From assembly GCF_021347895.1 (NCBI RefSeq), contig NC_067120.1:16105361-16169360 (forward strand): a stretch of 64,000 nucleotides of DNA. The letters are read 5' to 3'. The translations under genes and the position numbers were made by a program. Within the stretch, counting starts at the first letter, position 1. Every line of letters begins with the position of its first letter. Source of the DNA: Acanthochromis polyacanthus. Its lineage: Eukaryota; Chordata; Actinopteri; Pomacentridae. The notes below the pieces were generated by a model. The model had not been told where the DNA came from and made no database searches. It saw only the letters and a program-made list of their open reading frames with translations. Below are positions 1 through 11,223 of the stretch, one piece after another.

Positions 1-1374
1 GAGCTACCTACCTATCACTGCAGTGCTGCACACTGAGAGGATGAACCCACTGAAGCATTATGCGTGTCTGAATGGATGTCTATGCGGTGAATTCATGTGC
101 GTCTTTTAGTGCGTGGGTTGTTAGACGGGAAGGTGTTGGGTGTATCGCAGTATCCATCTCTGTTGTGTCTCAACCTCTGTGTGTGTTCAGGATGTGTCTT
201 GTCATGTTCACATTTTTCGTACTTGAAGCATTACTTTGCACTCGTTTCAGCTACCAAAACAGCCTTTCATTAAATATTCATTGCTTATTTTCATCCTTTT
301 TTGTGTATTACTACTGTTTGACACATTATGACATGTACAGTGTGTGATTTATTCATGTTAAGGGTCACACTGTGGCATTTGTCCTATATACCCAATGCAG
401 CCTGTTAGGGCAAATAGCTAGTTTCATCAACATGTATACAGTGACAATGTGTGCCCTATATGTGCATTATTCATATCTGTATGTTGTGTTTGTAGGCCTT
501 ATAAGTGTTTAAACAGCGCTGAAAATGTCGCTGCTTCATAATTTTAACACCGTATGGTTGGAGCCTCTATGACCTTTATGTAATTACTTTCTATGCATAT
601 TTTTATGCCATTAGGCTCGTATAATCAACAGCAGCGGACACGTCACCTCTCTGTGCCTTCATGCGGAAGCCAAGCCTGGTTTCACGGTTGATTGGGTAAT
701 GGTGTGTGGATTATTTTCAAGTAAATAAGCAAACTGAATGTTAAATGGTCAAATTCGCCAAATTACTTTAAAAAAATGTAGAAAAGACCTGAATGAGAAC
801 GTAACTGAAGGTGAAATAACTTTGACTGGAATTTGCTACATATGTGTGAGCTTCGAAGGTCCTGAAAATCTTACAGGTTATTTCACATGAGATGTTTAGT
901 AGTTGTGTTTGTCTCTGTGCTGTAGCCTGATGAGAGCAGGGCTCAGTTGACATGCTTCTAGCACCAATCAAAATGTAGCACCATTTCAGGCAAAATCTGA
1001 CTTGTGAAGTTGTTTGCTGATTGGTTGACAAGCTTCTGTGAGTCAAATATGATTCAAATACAAACACATACAGTCCTGATGAAGCAAGGTGTTTCTTTCG
1101 TAGGGTGTTTCAGGATTTATGGTCTGTCCAAACAGCATGTCAGATAGTTGAATAATATCGGAAGCCCCCCTCATGACACACCTACCCGACGTCAGGTGGT
1201 GGTTGTGTGTGTCAATAATTTGCTGTAATGTTCCACTCACCAGCTGTGTGGAAGTGAAAGAGGAGCAAGACATTGTGCTTTCCCTTCTCCACTCAAACCG
1301 AATACAAAAACATCTGATTTCTAGTCAGACAGCTCATCTTCGTTCAGTACTTGCCCCAAGAAGCCATAACAATA
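1..1374. other. upstream DNA, no gene seen
   Basis: Noncoding DNA with only short chance open frames. It lies upstream of, or in the first noncoding intron of, cntn1. Nothing recognised. Confidence 0.5.
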
Positions 1375-1914
1375 GATACCAATCAGGCACAACATTATGG
1401 CCACCTGCCTGATAGTGTGTTGGTCTCCTTTATGCTGCTAAAACTCTTCTGACTCAGTGGGGCATGGACACAGGACCTCTGGGGATGTGTTGTGGTACCG
1501 GGATGGTGGCTGTGAATTCTGTGGGTCCCGTGCTTTGCAGGGTGGGACATACCGAGATCACACTTATTCTTGTGCATCCCACAAATACTCAGTAAGATTT
1601 GGATCTGGGAAGTGTGGAACCCAGGTGAACAGCTTAGCTCTGTCGTGTTCCCCCGAGTCACTCCGGAGCAGCTTTTGCAGTGTGTCGGGGTGCAATGTCC
1701 TGCTGAGGGTGGCAACTGGCATCAAAGACTGCTGTTGCCATGGGAGGTTGGGGGGTTGTTTGAGCTGCAGTGTTTAAGTGCGTGGTACATGTCAAACATT
1801 CACATGAATGTCAGGACTCAAGGTTTCCCAGCAGAACGTTTCATTGTAACAAGATGATCGATGTTATTCACCTCACCTGTCAGTGATCATAATGTTGTGG
1901 CTGATCGGTGTATA
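1375..1914 (-). mobile_element. internally deleted Tc1/mariner-like element
   Basis: The two ends form imperfect inverted repeats of about 40 bp: atacc-aatcaggcacaac at the left, and tgtggctgatcggtgtata at the right. Between them the reverse strand carries transposase pieces in order: QQDIAPRH near 1690 (QDN-type block) and FPDPNLTEYLWDAQE near 1590-1650, equivalent to the DLNPIE-LWD block. The N-terminal half of the transposase is gone: the terminal region runs straight into the central part near 1845. Stops break the frame, so it is dead. Confidence 0.85.
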
Positions 1915-4900
1915 TCTTTTTTCAGTACTTAGACTTGGATTGTTCCTTATTATGCCATCATGACTGGTCAGTGTGAAATTACTTGGGATGCTTGAAGCGT
2001 GGAGTCAAATTTGTTAATTCATTATATTTTTTTCCTGTAAAGTTTTCTATCAAGTAATCAGAGTAATCCAATTCTCTCTCTCATTTTCCTCTTGACATGC
2101 TAACATAAAAGCTCTTGCAACAAGAGCCGACTGCCTTTCAAGACGCTTTCTTTTACCCAAACCTCTCGACACTACTCACACAAAAGCTTTTTTGGGCAGG
2201 TTGGGCCCAAATGGTCATTTCTACAAAGTAGCAACTTGGCTAGCTCGCTGTGCCTCTATTCTCTTTGACTAAATCACAGTGCAGTAATAAAAGGCTTTGG
2301 GAAGGACGTATCAGATCTGTGCAATCAGGGACAATTTACTTGGGATTAAATTCAAGCGTCTGAGAGACTGTAGTTGTGCCTGACCTCTAAACAATCAGGC
2401 ATAAACAGCAGCAGTAAAACCATAAAAGCATTATACAGGATCATTTATGTATGTAGCATGCAAAGAAATTCTGATTCACTGACCTGTTCTTAACCTGCAA
2501 TGTGACATGAGACTTTACTACATATTGAGCGAGACAGAGTTGATTAAACACAGATTGATTAGACAGCAACGTCTCTACACACTCAAAGCCAAAGAAGCAC
2601 AAGAGGAATTGTGGGAATAAAATAATTTCAATCAACTATGGCCAACAGCTGGATGTTTAGAATCAAAGAAAAATCAATGTGAGAATGTGTTGACAAGATA
2701 GATTGTAGACCCGAAGTGTACAAACGCAGTTCATCGCTCTTAAGAACAGTGTCACTGTTCATAAGAGCTCCGAACTGTGTCATTTAATATGCATTTCGTT
2801 TCTTCCTTTCATGCATCCAGTCTCCTCATTATGCTGCTGACATGCAAAACCACATCAAATGTGATCATAGGGAAGAAATAGAAACCAGGACATGGCAGAT
2901 TTCCGACAGCCGAAACACATCACAAATATGGCTTGCACATCTCCCATCAGTGAGAAACAGCTTAGCCTAGTTGATGTTGTAACCACATCTATTTTATTCT
3001 TCTTATTCATTTTGAGAGAGCAGAGTTTAGTGATTTGCTAATTTGTGTGAATGATCAGTCATCTGCTGATTATAAGTTGCTGATAAACACTCTGAATAGA
3101 TAATTGTTGAATGGTGGATGACTTTTAATTTCACTGCTTATGATCACAAATTAGAATAGGTGTATTTTTTCCATAGAGAACTGCATTGTCAGTGGGAAAT
3201 TCCTCATGTGCATCAAGTGTGATATTGGAATTTTGTTGTTTATGCTTCCTGTGCTTTTTTTTTTTTTTTTACAGAAATGTGCTGTTGTTAAAGGCAATTG
3301 TTTGTTTTGTACAGCTATGCTGTGAAGGCGTAGGGTGGACGGATGCTTGTTGGAATTTTTTAGTTCCTGTATTGTAAAGAGCCAATGCATCCCACAATCA
3401 AATTAGTCCGGATTAGACAGATTTTCAGAGTACAAACAAACCACTTTGCTCTAAAAAAAAAAACCTTGTAGATATCTAAGAAGTGTATCTACCTGAAACA
3501 AACACCAACAATTAGCTGTAAATTCTAATGCTATTTCTGTCTTTTGTGGTCACGGTGGTATTGTGAAACAGCAGCAACCATGCACTGCACCTCTGATAAC
3601 ACGAAGACAAGGCAGGAAACGGTCCCCTTCTACTCCTGCCCGTGGTGGGATTGTGCTGAGTCAAAAATCTTGGGTAAATCACACTGGGAGAAAAAAAAGT
3701 CAAAGCATTGAAGCCAGCCAGACACAGGCCTCATGCTCTGCTCCACATGCTGTATGCTTCTGAGACATTTGCTCTTGCTTTGATTAGCCGGGGAGCTCAT
3801 GGTTAATGAATAGAAGCGGTGCTTGCTAAGAGGAAGAAATTGTGATTCTTGCTTCTTTGTGCAGTTCTCCTGTCGGGCTGGTCTAAATGGATGTCATTAG
3901 TTTGGATTTGGTCTCAAGCATCATCTGCACATCTCTTGACCTGATCCATTAGCCTTAATGACTGGGAGGTTAAGTGCAGACATCTGTAGGTTCCTGACTT
4001 CATTTGGTACGTTCGAGTACAAATGCAATAACTTGATCTGTTTTCAACAGATAAAAAATACACTGTTCCAATGCTCCACATGCCCTCCCAATCCGTTTTA
4101 TTTTCTGTAATCGCTTGTGTAAGTTGACTGACCTACAAAGTTAATGTTACTTACAACCTCACATAATACTAGAGCATCCTCTTTTTACAGTATTTTGTAA
4201 TTCTTCTATCTTGTCTGTGTCATCCCCGGGGCCAGGCACGGTTTAAGGCCTTAAAGAATCAAGGTCAGTTAGGATACATTTTCTTTCAAAAGAGCACCAG
4301 CCGGGCATACATTGGGCATAAACTGGTATCTGGGGAGATATTGACCTCAGCCTTATTATAATGAAATGTTAATGAGTTGATTGTGCTGTGTTTTGCAGCT
4401 CAAAGGTGTTTTGTGTCTTTTCAGCCTGAATTTATCTTGTGTTCAGATGTGCTGTGGTAATACAGACCTGCATTGTACTTAAAGTCAGACGGATTTGTAA
4501 TGTGGGCCTTCAAAACTCCATCATTCCCAAATCATCTGGTGCCCCCTCCACCAAATCTCTGCAACGCTTGCTCAGCATCTTCTTGGTTAATGCAACCCAA
4601 AGGCGCTATGTGAGAATTTGTATAATGGTGGCTGCCTCCTGTCCCCAAAACAGAGCAGATACCACTTAAACCTCATGCCACCCCAGAGGCTGAGAATAAA
4701 ACTCACAGCTGGAGACAGCTGAATAATATATCATCCTCTCGCTGTTTGCCCATGAGTAATTCCACTGGAGAGGTTTGGGGTTCGGTGTCTTGCATTAAGG
4801 CACATTACTTATTTTAGCTCCTCTCTTCCTCTCCTTTTTCATTCCCCTCCAGCAAGTGGCAGAAAACCATCTCTTTAAGCTTCCGAAAAGTTAGTCGTCA

Positions 4901-5948
4901 GTATCAAATTAATATTGTGACTATAGCTCAACCCACACTACAAATATTATTTTTTAAATGCATTAAACACACAATATAAATCAATATTTCCATTTAAAGA
5001 ACTGTGACCAAGATATATACAGAGCTAGACATTCAAAGTTTCCAATAAACAATAGTTGTAATGTAATGTTTTTATTGCAATTATTTTATTGTTCAAGTTA
5101 CACACCTATGACTATACTGTATGTAAAAATAAGGCACAGTAATAAAGGCTGATATATAGTCACCATCTGTATGCCTCTAAATGACAGATATTTGAGTGTA
5201 CTTTGAGTTATAAATTATTATATTATTATCGTGATTATAATCAGAATTTTATATCTATATCTAGAGTAAACAAACCTTTGACTCCTATCAGAAATTCTCA
5301 TTTATTATATTATAATTAATTGTTTAGTACCTGTATAGAGAGATCAGTTTAAGAGGCATAGCGTCATGGCCAGGCAAATTATTTATCCTTTGTTTTACAT
5401 TTTGATGGTAGGATGACTTCTGTCCGCATTTGGGTGATGATAAGCAACTTTAATAACGGGAAATGTTGAGCTAATCAGCATGCTTGTTTGTGTGAAGAAG
5501 GTAAAAGAACGTAAAAGGAGACTTAATCCTACCTCCTTCAGTGTCTTTTCAAGAAGAGATTAATGAACTTCAAAGGTGAGTTCAGTTATTGTTGCATTTC
5601 TTTCGCAAGATGTGGAGAATAGGAGAAAAGAAAGATTAGGTAAATGAACTGCAGAATGTGCTTAGCACTGGGGGAATTATATCAACTTTTATGTGAGCAA
5701 TCCATATCACAGCAGCAGTCTTTCATGTCTTATCATCAGTTTTTATGTTCATCTACAGACACACAAGCTTTTTATTTTTTATTTTTTTTTGCAAAGCTTG
5801 TGTTTTCTTGGTCTTTTCAGCTCCTCAGCATTGAGCATCTTTTCCAGCAGGAAATATGCTTTCTGTGCGATAGCAGTGGGGATGATGATTATGACAGTGC
5901 TGATGGTACATCTGGCCCGCTGCCAGGCTAACGATGAGAGTGAAGTCT
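1915..5948. other. noncoding upstream DNA
   Basis: Only short chance open frames and homopolymer tracts (T run 3257-3270). No repeat family or gene is recognised. Confidence 0.5.
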
Positions 5949-5976
5949 GGGGGGGGGGGGCGATGTAGGGGGGGGG
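5949..5976 (+). repeat. two long G runs (G12 and G9)
   Basis: Twelve Gs at 5949-5960 and nine at 5968-5976, separated by cgatgta, followed by TG-rich simple sequence to about 6095. This could form a G-quadruplex, and length variation is likely. Confidence 0.8.
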
Positions 5977-6099
5977 TTAAAGTTTGGATGCAAGGGGAGA
6001 GGGGATAAAAATGTGTGTCTGTGCATGTGTTTTCAATTTGTATTTTTTGTGTGGGGGTGTTTCTGCATGTGTGAGTGTGTGTGTGAGTGGGACGGGAGG

Positions 6100-6438
6100 G
6101 CTTAAGAGATTAAACCGCAGCCTGGCCACAGTGAGCAGAGAAGACCCTCTGTGGAGCGCTCTCCCTGCAGGGAGGCGTCTTCATTGGCGTCCCATTTGCA
6201 TGGCTCCCTGTCCTGCTCAGGGAATTGGCCTTTTCTTTTCTCATCGTCCCTCCCTCCTCCTTTTGCACCTTGGAGAGAATGCTTCCATCCAGCACCATTG
6301 CTTGTTTCTGAGGCAGACAATAGAGCAGAGTATTTAGGACACTTGGCAGAGTAGACACGTTGGAGGGGACGGGGACATGGGCTGCTAAGTAGCTCATCTC
6401 GTCACATAGCCACTGGCATGATAGCTCTCCACAGCAAG
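6100..6438 (+). promoter_or_regulatory. candidate promoter and noncoding 5' exon
   Basis: A locally GC-richer stretch with an octamer-like ATTTGCAT (6199-6206) and an attggc motif, ending in a strong splice donor (gcaag|gtaagc at 6439). Because the cntn1 start-codon exon begins after a splice acceptor, a noncoding 5' exon should exist upstream; this is one candidate. Another good donor is at 5576 (aaag|gtgagt). Confidence 0.2.
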
Positions 6439-9400
6439 GTAAGCACTGAGCAGAGCCACACCACACACACTCCATGCCCTGATTGTTTTTCTGTGTGTCG
6501 GCTATAGCTCTTACAGTGCAGTGATGGATTTTCATTAATAAGTAACCTCCTCCTCTTCTTGACCATAATGCAATTAAGTGGGATATTTGTGGCTTATTTT
6601 ATGATCACATTTAAACGTTCCCTTTGTCTCGTTAATCTCTGGCCTAATGTAGGATTCACACCCTCTAATCTAATGGATGAATGGGAAATGTTGTGGGAAA
6701 GAGTCGACTTAAGTTAATCTTTCCATTGTTTGCCATTTATTGTAGCAACCAAATATGGACTAAATGCAGTCTCTCCCTCTGAGACCTTTCTTTGTGCAAT
6801 CTGAAGGTATTGATTGTTTTTCTCAGTGCATTTACACACGCCACAGTTGCAGCACATAAATTCCCTTCCTTATCTTTACAGCTTTGCCATCACGTATAAG
6901 CAGCACTCTGTCACTTGGTAATTACACTTATTTACTACAGTATATGACCATGCAGCTTCTAAAGCATGATGTTCTCCTGTCATTTAGCCAATATCGTTAT
7001 TGCACAGATGTGGCATGAAGCAATTAAGCAGAGCACTCTTTTCTTGATAGAGTGCAAGTCTCTTCTGACCTTTGTCTCCATTGCACTATACATCATACAT
7101 GGTGTGACATACTTTCCATACTTGGAAGCTCATATTTGGCTTTCTCATGACCATTATCCTACCGATGAACGAATCACACTCTTCCAAGGCTGTTGCACTG
7201 AAAGGTCAGTGCTTTTCTGTTGCACTTGATTACATTAACATAAAAATAAGCTGCAAGCTTATTAGATCTTGTAGCAAAGATTGTGTTTCATGTGGGTAAT
7301 GATGGTCACATCCAAGTGCCAGACAGAGAAGCTCCCTCTTATTCACAGTTGCCTTTTCTTGCATTCAGCTGTTTGACATTCCTCTTTCATATACCAAAAA
7401 TTAAAGATCTTATTCCCATCCGCAGGCTGATATTTTATATAACACAGTCTTATTTCTGATAAGAAATGTTGTAAAATTAACACGGGGCTTGCATATTTTC
7501 TCTGTGCAGTTAAAGAGAGGCTTAAACTAATCAGACTGAAATATTTTAATCTATTGAGCCACTTTGGGAGATTTTTTTTTTCTTTTCCATTTTTATGTCT
7601 TGACAGCCTTGGGTCTTAGGGTTGGATGCTTTGTTTTTAGGGTGATAGAGAGGGAGTATGGAGGCAAATGTCAGATTTTATTCCTCTTTATTTAACGTTT
7701 TTTTTAAACTACTTTTTCATTTACATGTAAATACAGAATATGATAATTCCGATAACTTCCTTTCAATCTTGTACATAATAGTTTTTGCTGTGACCTCCCT
7801 CCCTTTGTTGTATTTCCTCTTTTAAAAAAATGAATAAACCACTTTCCTAAACACTTGACTCAACACTTGACAGTGACAACATACTGTGGGTTAAGAGGAA
7901 GGTTGAATGAAACAAGAGGCCTACATCTGCATGGCTGTTGCCGCTAGTGAGCTGTTGGAAAAACGGACAAAGTGCAGATGTAGATCAGCTCTTCAGAAGT
8001 GGAAATGTACGCTCTCTCATCATGACAGAATTATTGGCTGCTCCTGTAAGTTCTTGGTTTGTCACTCCCTGTTTAGGAGCAGCATCACATGATGTCTACC
8101 TTCTTGTCTTTCAGCGACCAAACAGGCAAAAGACAAAAGTTGTAATCATTTTTTGCGATTCAAGTCTTGTGTTTGCTGTTGTGGCTCTGCATTAATTTAC
8201 AGACGCTACTTGATTTAAGGTTAATGTAATTCATACAGCAGTCCAGCTCCAGTGATCATCCGCTGAATGACTGGTGTCATTGATATTCGGGTCAGCCGAG
8301 GTTGCCGAGCCAGTTTTGGCCCTGGGGGGGGTGTTGTGTTGACTGCAGGGGTTGGGATAAATAGCTTACATTAGCATGACTGCTTCTGGTGGGTGAGAGA
8401 CAGAGAAGGAAAAGAAGGAGAGAGAGGAGGAGGCAGGAGGAGTGAGACAGGGGGACATAGTGAACGAGCCATGACTGGATCATCTGCAGCTGGATTACAT
8501 CATGAATAATACTCCACACTGAGGCTCTATGCTCGGACTTAATGAGATGTTTTTGTCCATGGACAAAAAACAGTCCAATCTTTAAGCTGCACACGGCACA
8601 ACACACAACTACCTGAAAAAAAAAAAACATGCAGATGTGGTTCAATCCCTCAAAAATAGCAAAAAATATTTTTTTCTACAGGACTGTCGCATTACGTGAG
8701 CACATTTTTTTTTAGGTATCCCTGATATTCATAATCAATTTATGTTAAATTCTATTTCAATTAATAATTAGACAAATAATTTGTCATGGCACAGTTTTTG
8801 AAGAATGCAATATGAGCATGGTGTCAGCTGAAAAGAAAATGGTTGTAGAAAGCTTTGCTATTTACTCTCCCAGTTTGCTGGAAGGAAAACGTGAAAAGTG
8901 GATTCTGTCTGCAGGAGAAATCAAGCTGTTACACTCCGAAAAATAATGTTATTTTTTCTATCAAGTGCTGAACCAGTTCCTGCCTAACAACGGGGGGTCT
9001 GTGCAACACAAAGCGTGTACAGAGCATCTTTTTCCGCAGGTGTTGTGTGTGTGTCTTGGGCTTACTGCTCTATCTACTGTATAATAGCACTGGATAGCCT
9101 ATGTCTATATCCTGTACTTAACTGAATCATTCCTGTGGTCTTCTGGGAGATGAAAACATATTTACCTGTAGCCAAGGCCAGCCTTATTTTCCACTCAGAT
9201 GCAGTATACAAAGAGTGCATCTTTCAGAACGGAGGGTTGAAGAGACGAACAGGCTGCCTCATTTTAGAATCAAAATCAATGATTCTGCCATAAATAATTC
9301 ATAGGTTAGACTAAATGCACCGCTACTGTTTTGTGGTACAATAGGACTGATTCAGCATAAAAATAAAATGGAATACAGCTTGTGTTTCATTCTGGGATTC

Positions 9401-10189
9401 ATGTTAAAAACGCTATGTAGTCAGATCAGGTGTCTGATCTTGTCAGAGATGAAAAGATTTGGGATATTTTCTGTTTTGTGTGGCCCATTTACGAGATAAT
9501 TATATCAAACAGCATCTCAGTTGAAAATCTCACTTTTTCCACTGCAGAGAATGCACTGACACTATGGTTGATATGTGCTTCTAAAAATAGAGAGACTGGC
9601 TGCCTGGAAGAAAGAGAACCGTGCTTGTGGCTGGTAAATTATACTTGCTGACTGAGTTCCTAATGGGAAATTATGATGTTTCTATTTAAACTTCTCAAAT
9701 GTTTCACTGAGCCAAAAGTAGGAATGTGTTTAGAGGGCAGTTGTGAGGCATGTTTTTTGTTTAACTCCAATGAGATAAATCAGACAAGTGCACAGGCTCT
9801 AAACATAAACCGATTGAACAGTAATGCCCCTTAAAGCAGACTAAGACTCAGCTACCTCTTACAGATGATGTCACGCCCAATGTCTCACTGTTTCATCTTA
9901 ATTTAATATGGATCAATATTCCCCTCCTTATCCTCTGTTTTTCCCAGAAGCATTTGGCAATGACACGAAATCTTACCTGCAGTATCACAAAATATGTGAT
10001 TTAGGATGGATAGTGCATAGATATCAAATGAATATTGAATTCCATATCTCATACCTCAGTATAAGCAAGAATACAATTCTAGAGGTCATATGAAAACATT
10101 CCCACCCTAACTAGTAGACCTGTAAAACTAGGTAACCAGGTAAATACACATATATACCTTATTAGATGACAGTTCCATTATACTTCCAT
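6439..10189. other. noncoding DNA with a purine-rich tract
   Basis: No gene. A 65-nt almost pure purine tract lies at 8391-8455 (GA-rich with GGA repeats). The rest is AT-rich without recognised repeats. Confidence 0.5.
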
Positions 10190-10330
10190 ATTTGTCCGCT
10201 AAGTATGGAGTCCCCAGCCTTAGCTTAGCTTAGATTGGCACAAAGACTGGAGACAGGGGCTTCTCTCCAGAGGTAATAAAGTTTGCATGCCAGCGCCTAC
10301 GAGTGCAAATGAGATACAGGACTAATTGGT
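10190..10330 (+). repeat. common fish interspersed repeat (ccttagcttagc family)
   Basis: Contains ccttagcttagcttag followed by gcacaaagactggagacagg and an aggtaataaag block, typical of an abundant short non-autonomous teleost repeat. Related copies are at 21125-21430 and 45480-45760. Ends are approximate. Confidence 0.6.
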
Positions 10331-10665
10331 GTAGAAGTGCTTGTGGGCATTATTCAGGAGACTTCATGCCATTTGCATAGACCCGGGCCACATGCATATA
10401 TGGATTAAGGGGCAGTTTGCTCAGTCAGCTCAAGAAAATAAAGGTAAAATTTAAAATGAGACAAATAAATTTGAAATTTGAAAGTGAATCAAAAAGTCAG
10501 CCTTTGTACTAAGCTAAACTAATTAGCTAAAGGCTACAACTTCAGTTCTACTGCATAAGGTTTTTCTGGACTTCAGTTTTTGATTTTACCAACATTCTTT
10601 GATTTAAGTTGCCAAGGACTCAAATAACTGTATTTTAAAATGTTTAATGAATTTACACAATACTA

Positions 10666-11214
10666 TAGCCTAGCCGCGCGAGACAACCCACGGCAACGAA
10701 TTTAATTCTCTGCCGGGTGAGTCTAATTACCCTAAGGCTCGAGGTTGGATGCTCCTAAAACTGGCCGGACGAATCACCATGAAGTGTAGAGTCAGAAGGC
10801 GGGCGTAACTAAGTGACGACAGAGGCGTGACGATTCTGACAGAAACAACCGGAAACAACTAGCCTAGCCGTGCTAGACAACCCACGGCAACGAATTTAAT
10901 TCTCTATCAGGGTCGACAACAAAAACGACAACAGTTGTTGAGCTCCATTAGCACCGACTCTGAATAATCTTTCTGTTAACATGTCTGTAATATACTTGAG
11001 CTTCACCCATTGACTGTATAAATAAGGCTTCACCGAACTACCGCATCCTCTGATTTCCGGCGCTCTCGGAGCCTATTCGTTGCGCTGATTGGTTGTATAC
11101 CTACCCAATTGCTGCAGAGTGATTTGATAGACAACCTTTTAGCCCGCCCCCCTTCCTGTCGAGTGTGCCTAGACCCTTGCGTCTTCAGAGCATGGGTCTA
11201 GCGCGGCTAGGCTA
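10666..11214. mobile_element. non-autonomous DNA transposon with TIRs and 9-bp target duplication
   Basis: The element starts tagcctagccgcg and ends with its exact complement cgcggctaggcta. It is flanked on both sides by acaatacta (10657-10665 and 11215-11223), a perfect 9-bp target duplication. Its first 46 bp or so recur directly at 10860-10905, so part of the left end has been duplicated. There is no transposase. A 9-bp duplication fits the MULE or Merlin groups, but the superfamily is not proven. Confidence 0.85.
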
Positions 11215-11223
11215 ACAATACTA

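Noticed and set aside
1457..1857. Cysteine-rich + strand frames within the Tc1-like element
   Set aside because: They are antisense to transposase blocks on the reverse strand and are explained by it.
5644..5968. Overlapping hydrophobic open frames on the + strand
   Set aside because: Hydrophobicity comes from T-rich sequence; no homologue recognised.
6110..6535. 141-codon open frame on the reverse strand
   Set aside because: Composition mirrors the GC-richer + strand, frames on the other strand are open too, and no protein family is recognised.
8391..8455. Purine-rich tract as a triplex-forming regulatory element
   Set aside because: Purine tracts of this size are common in introns and spacers; nothing ties it to a gene.
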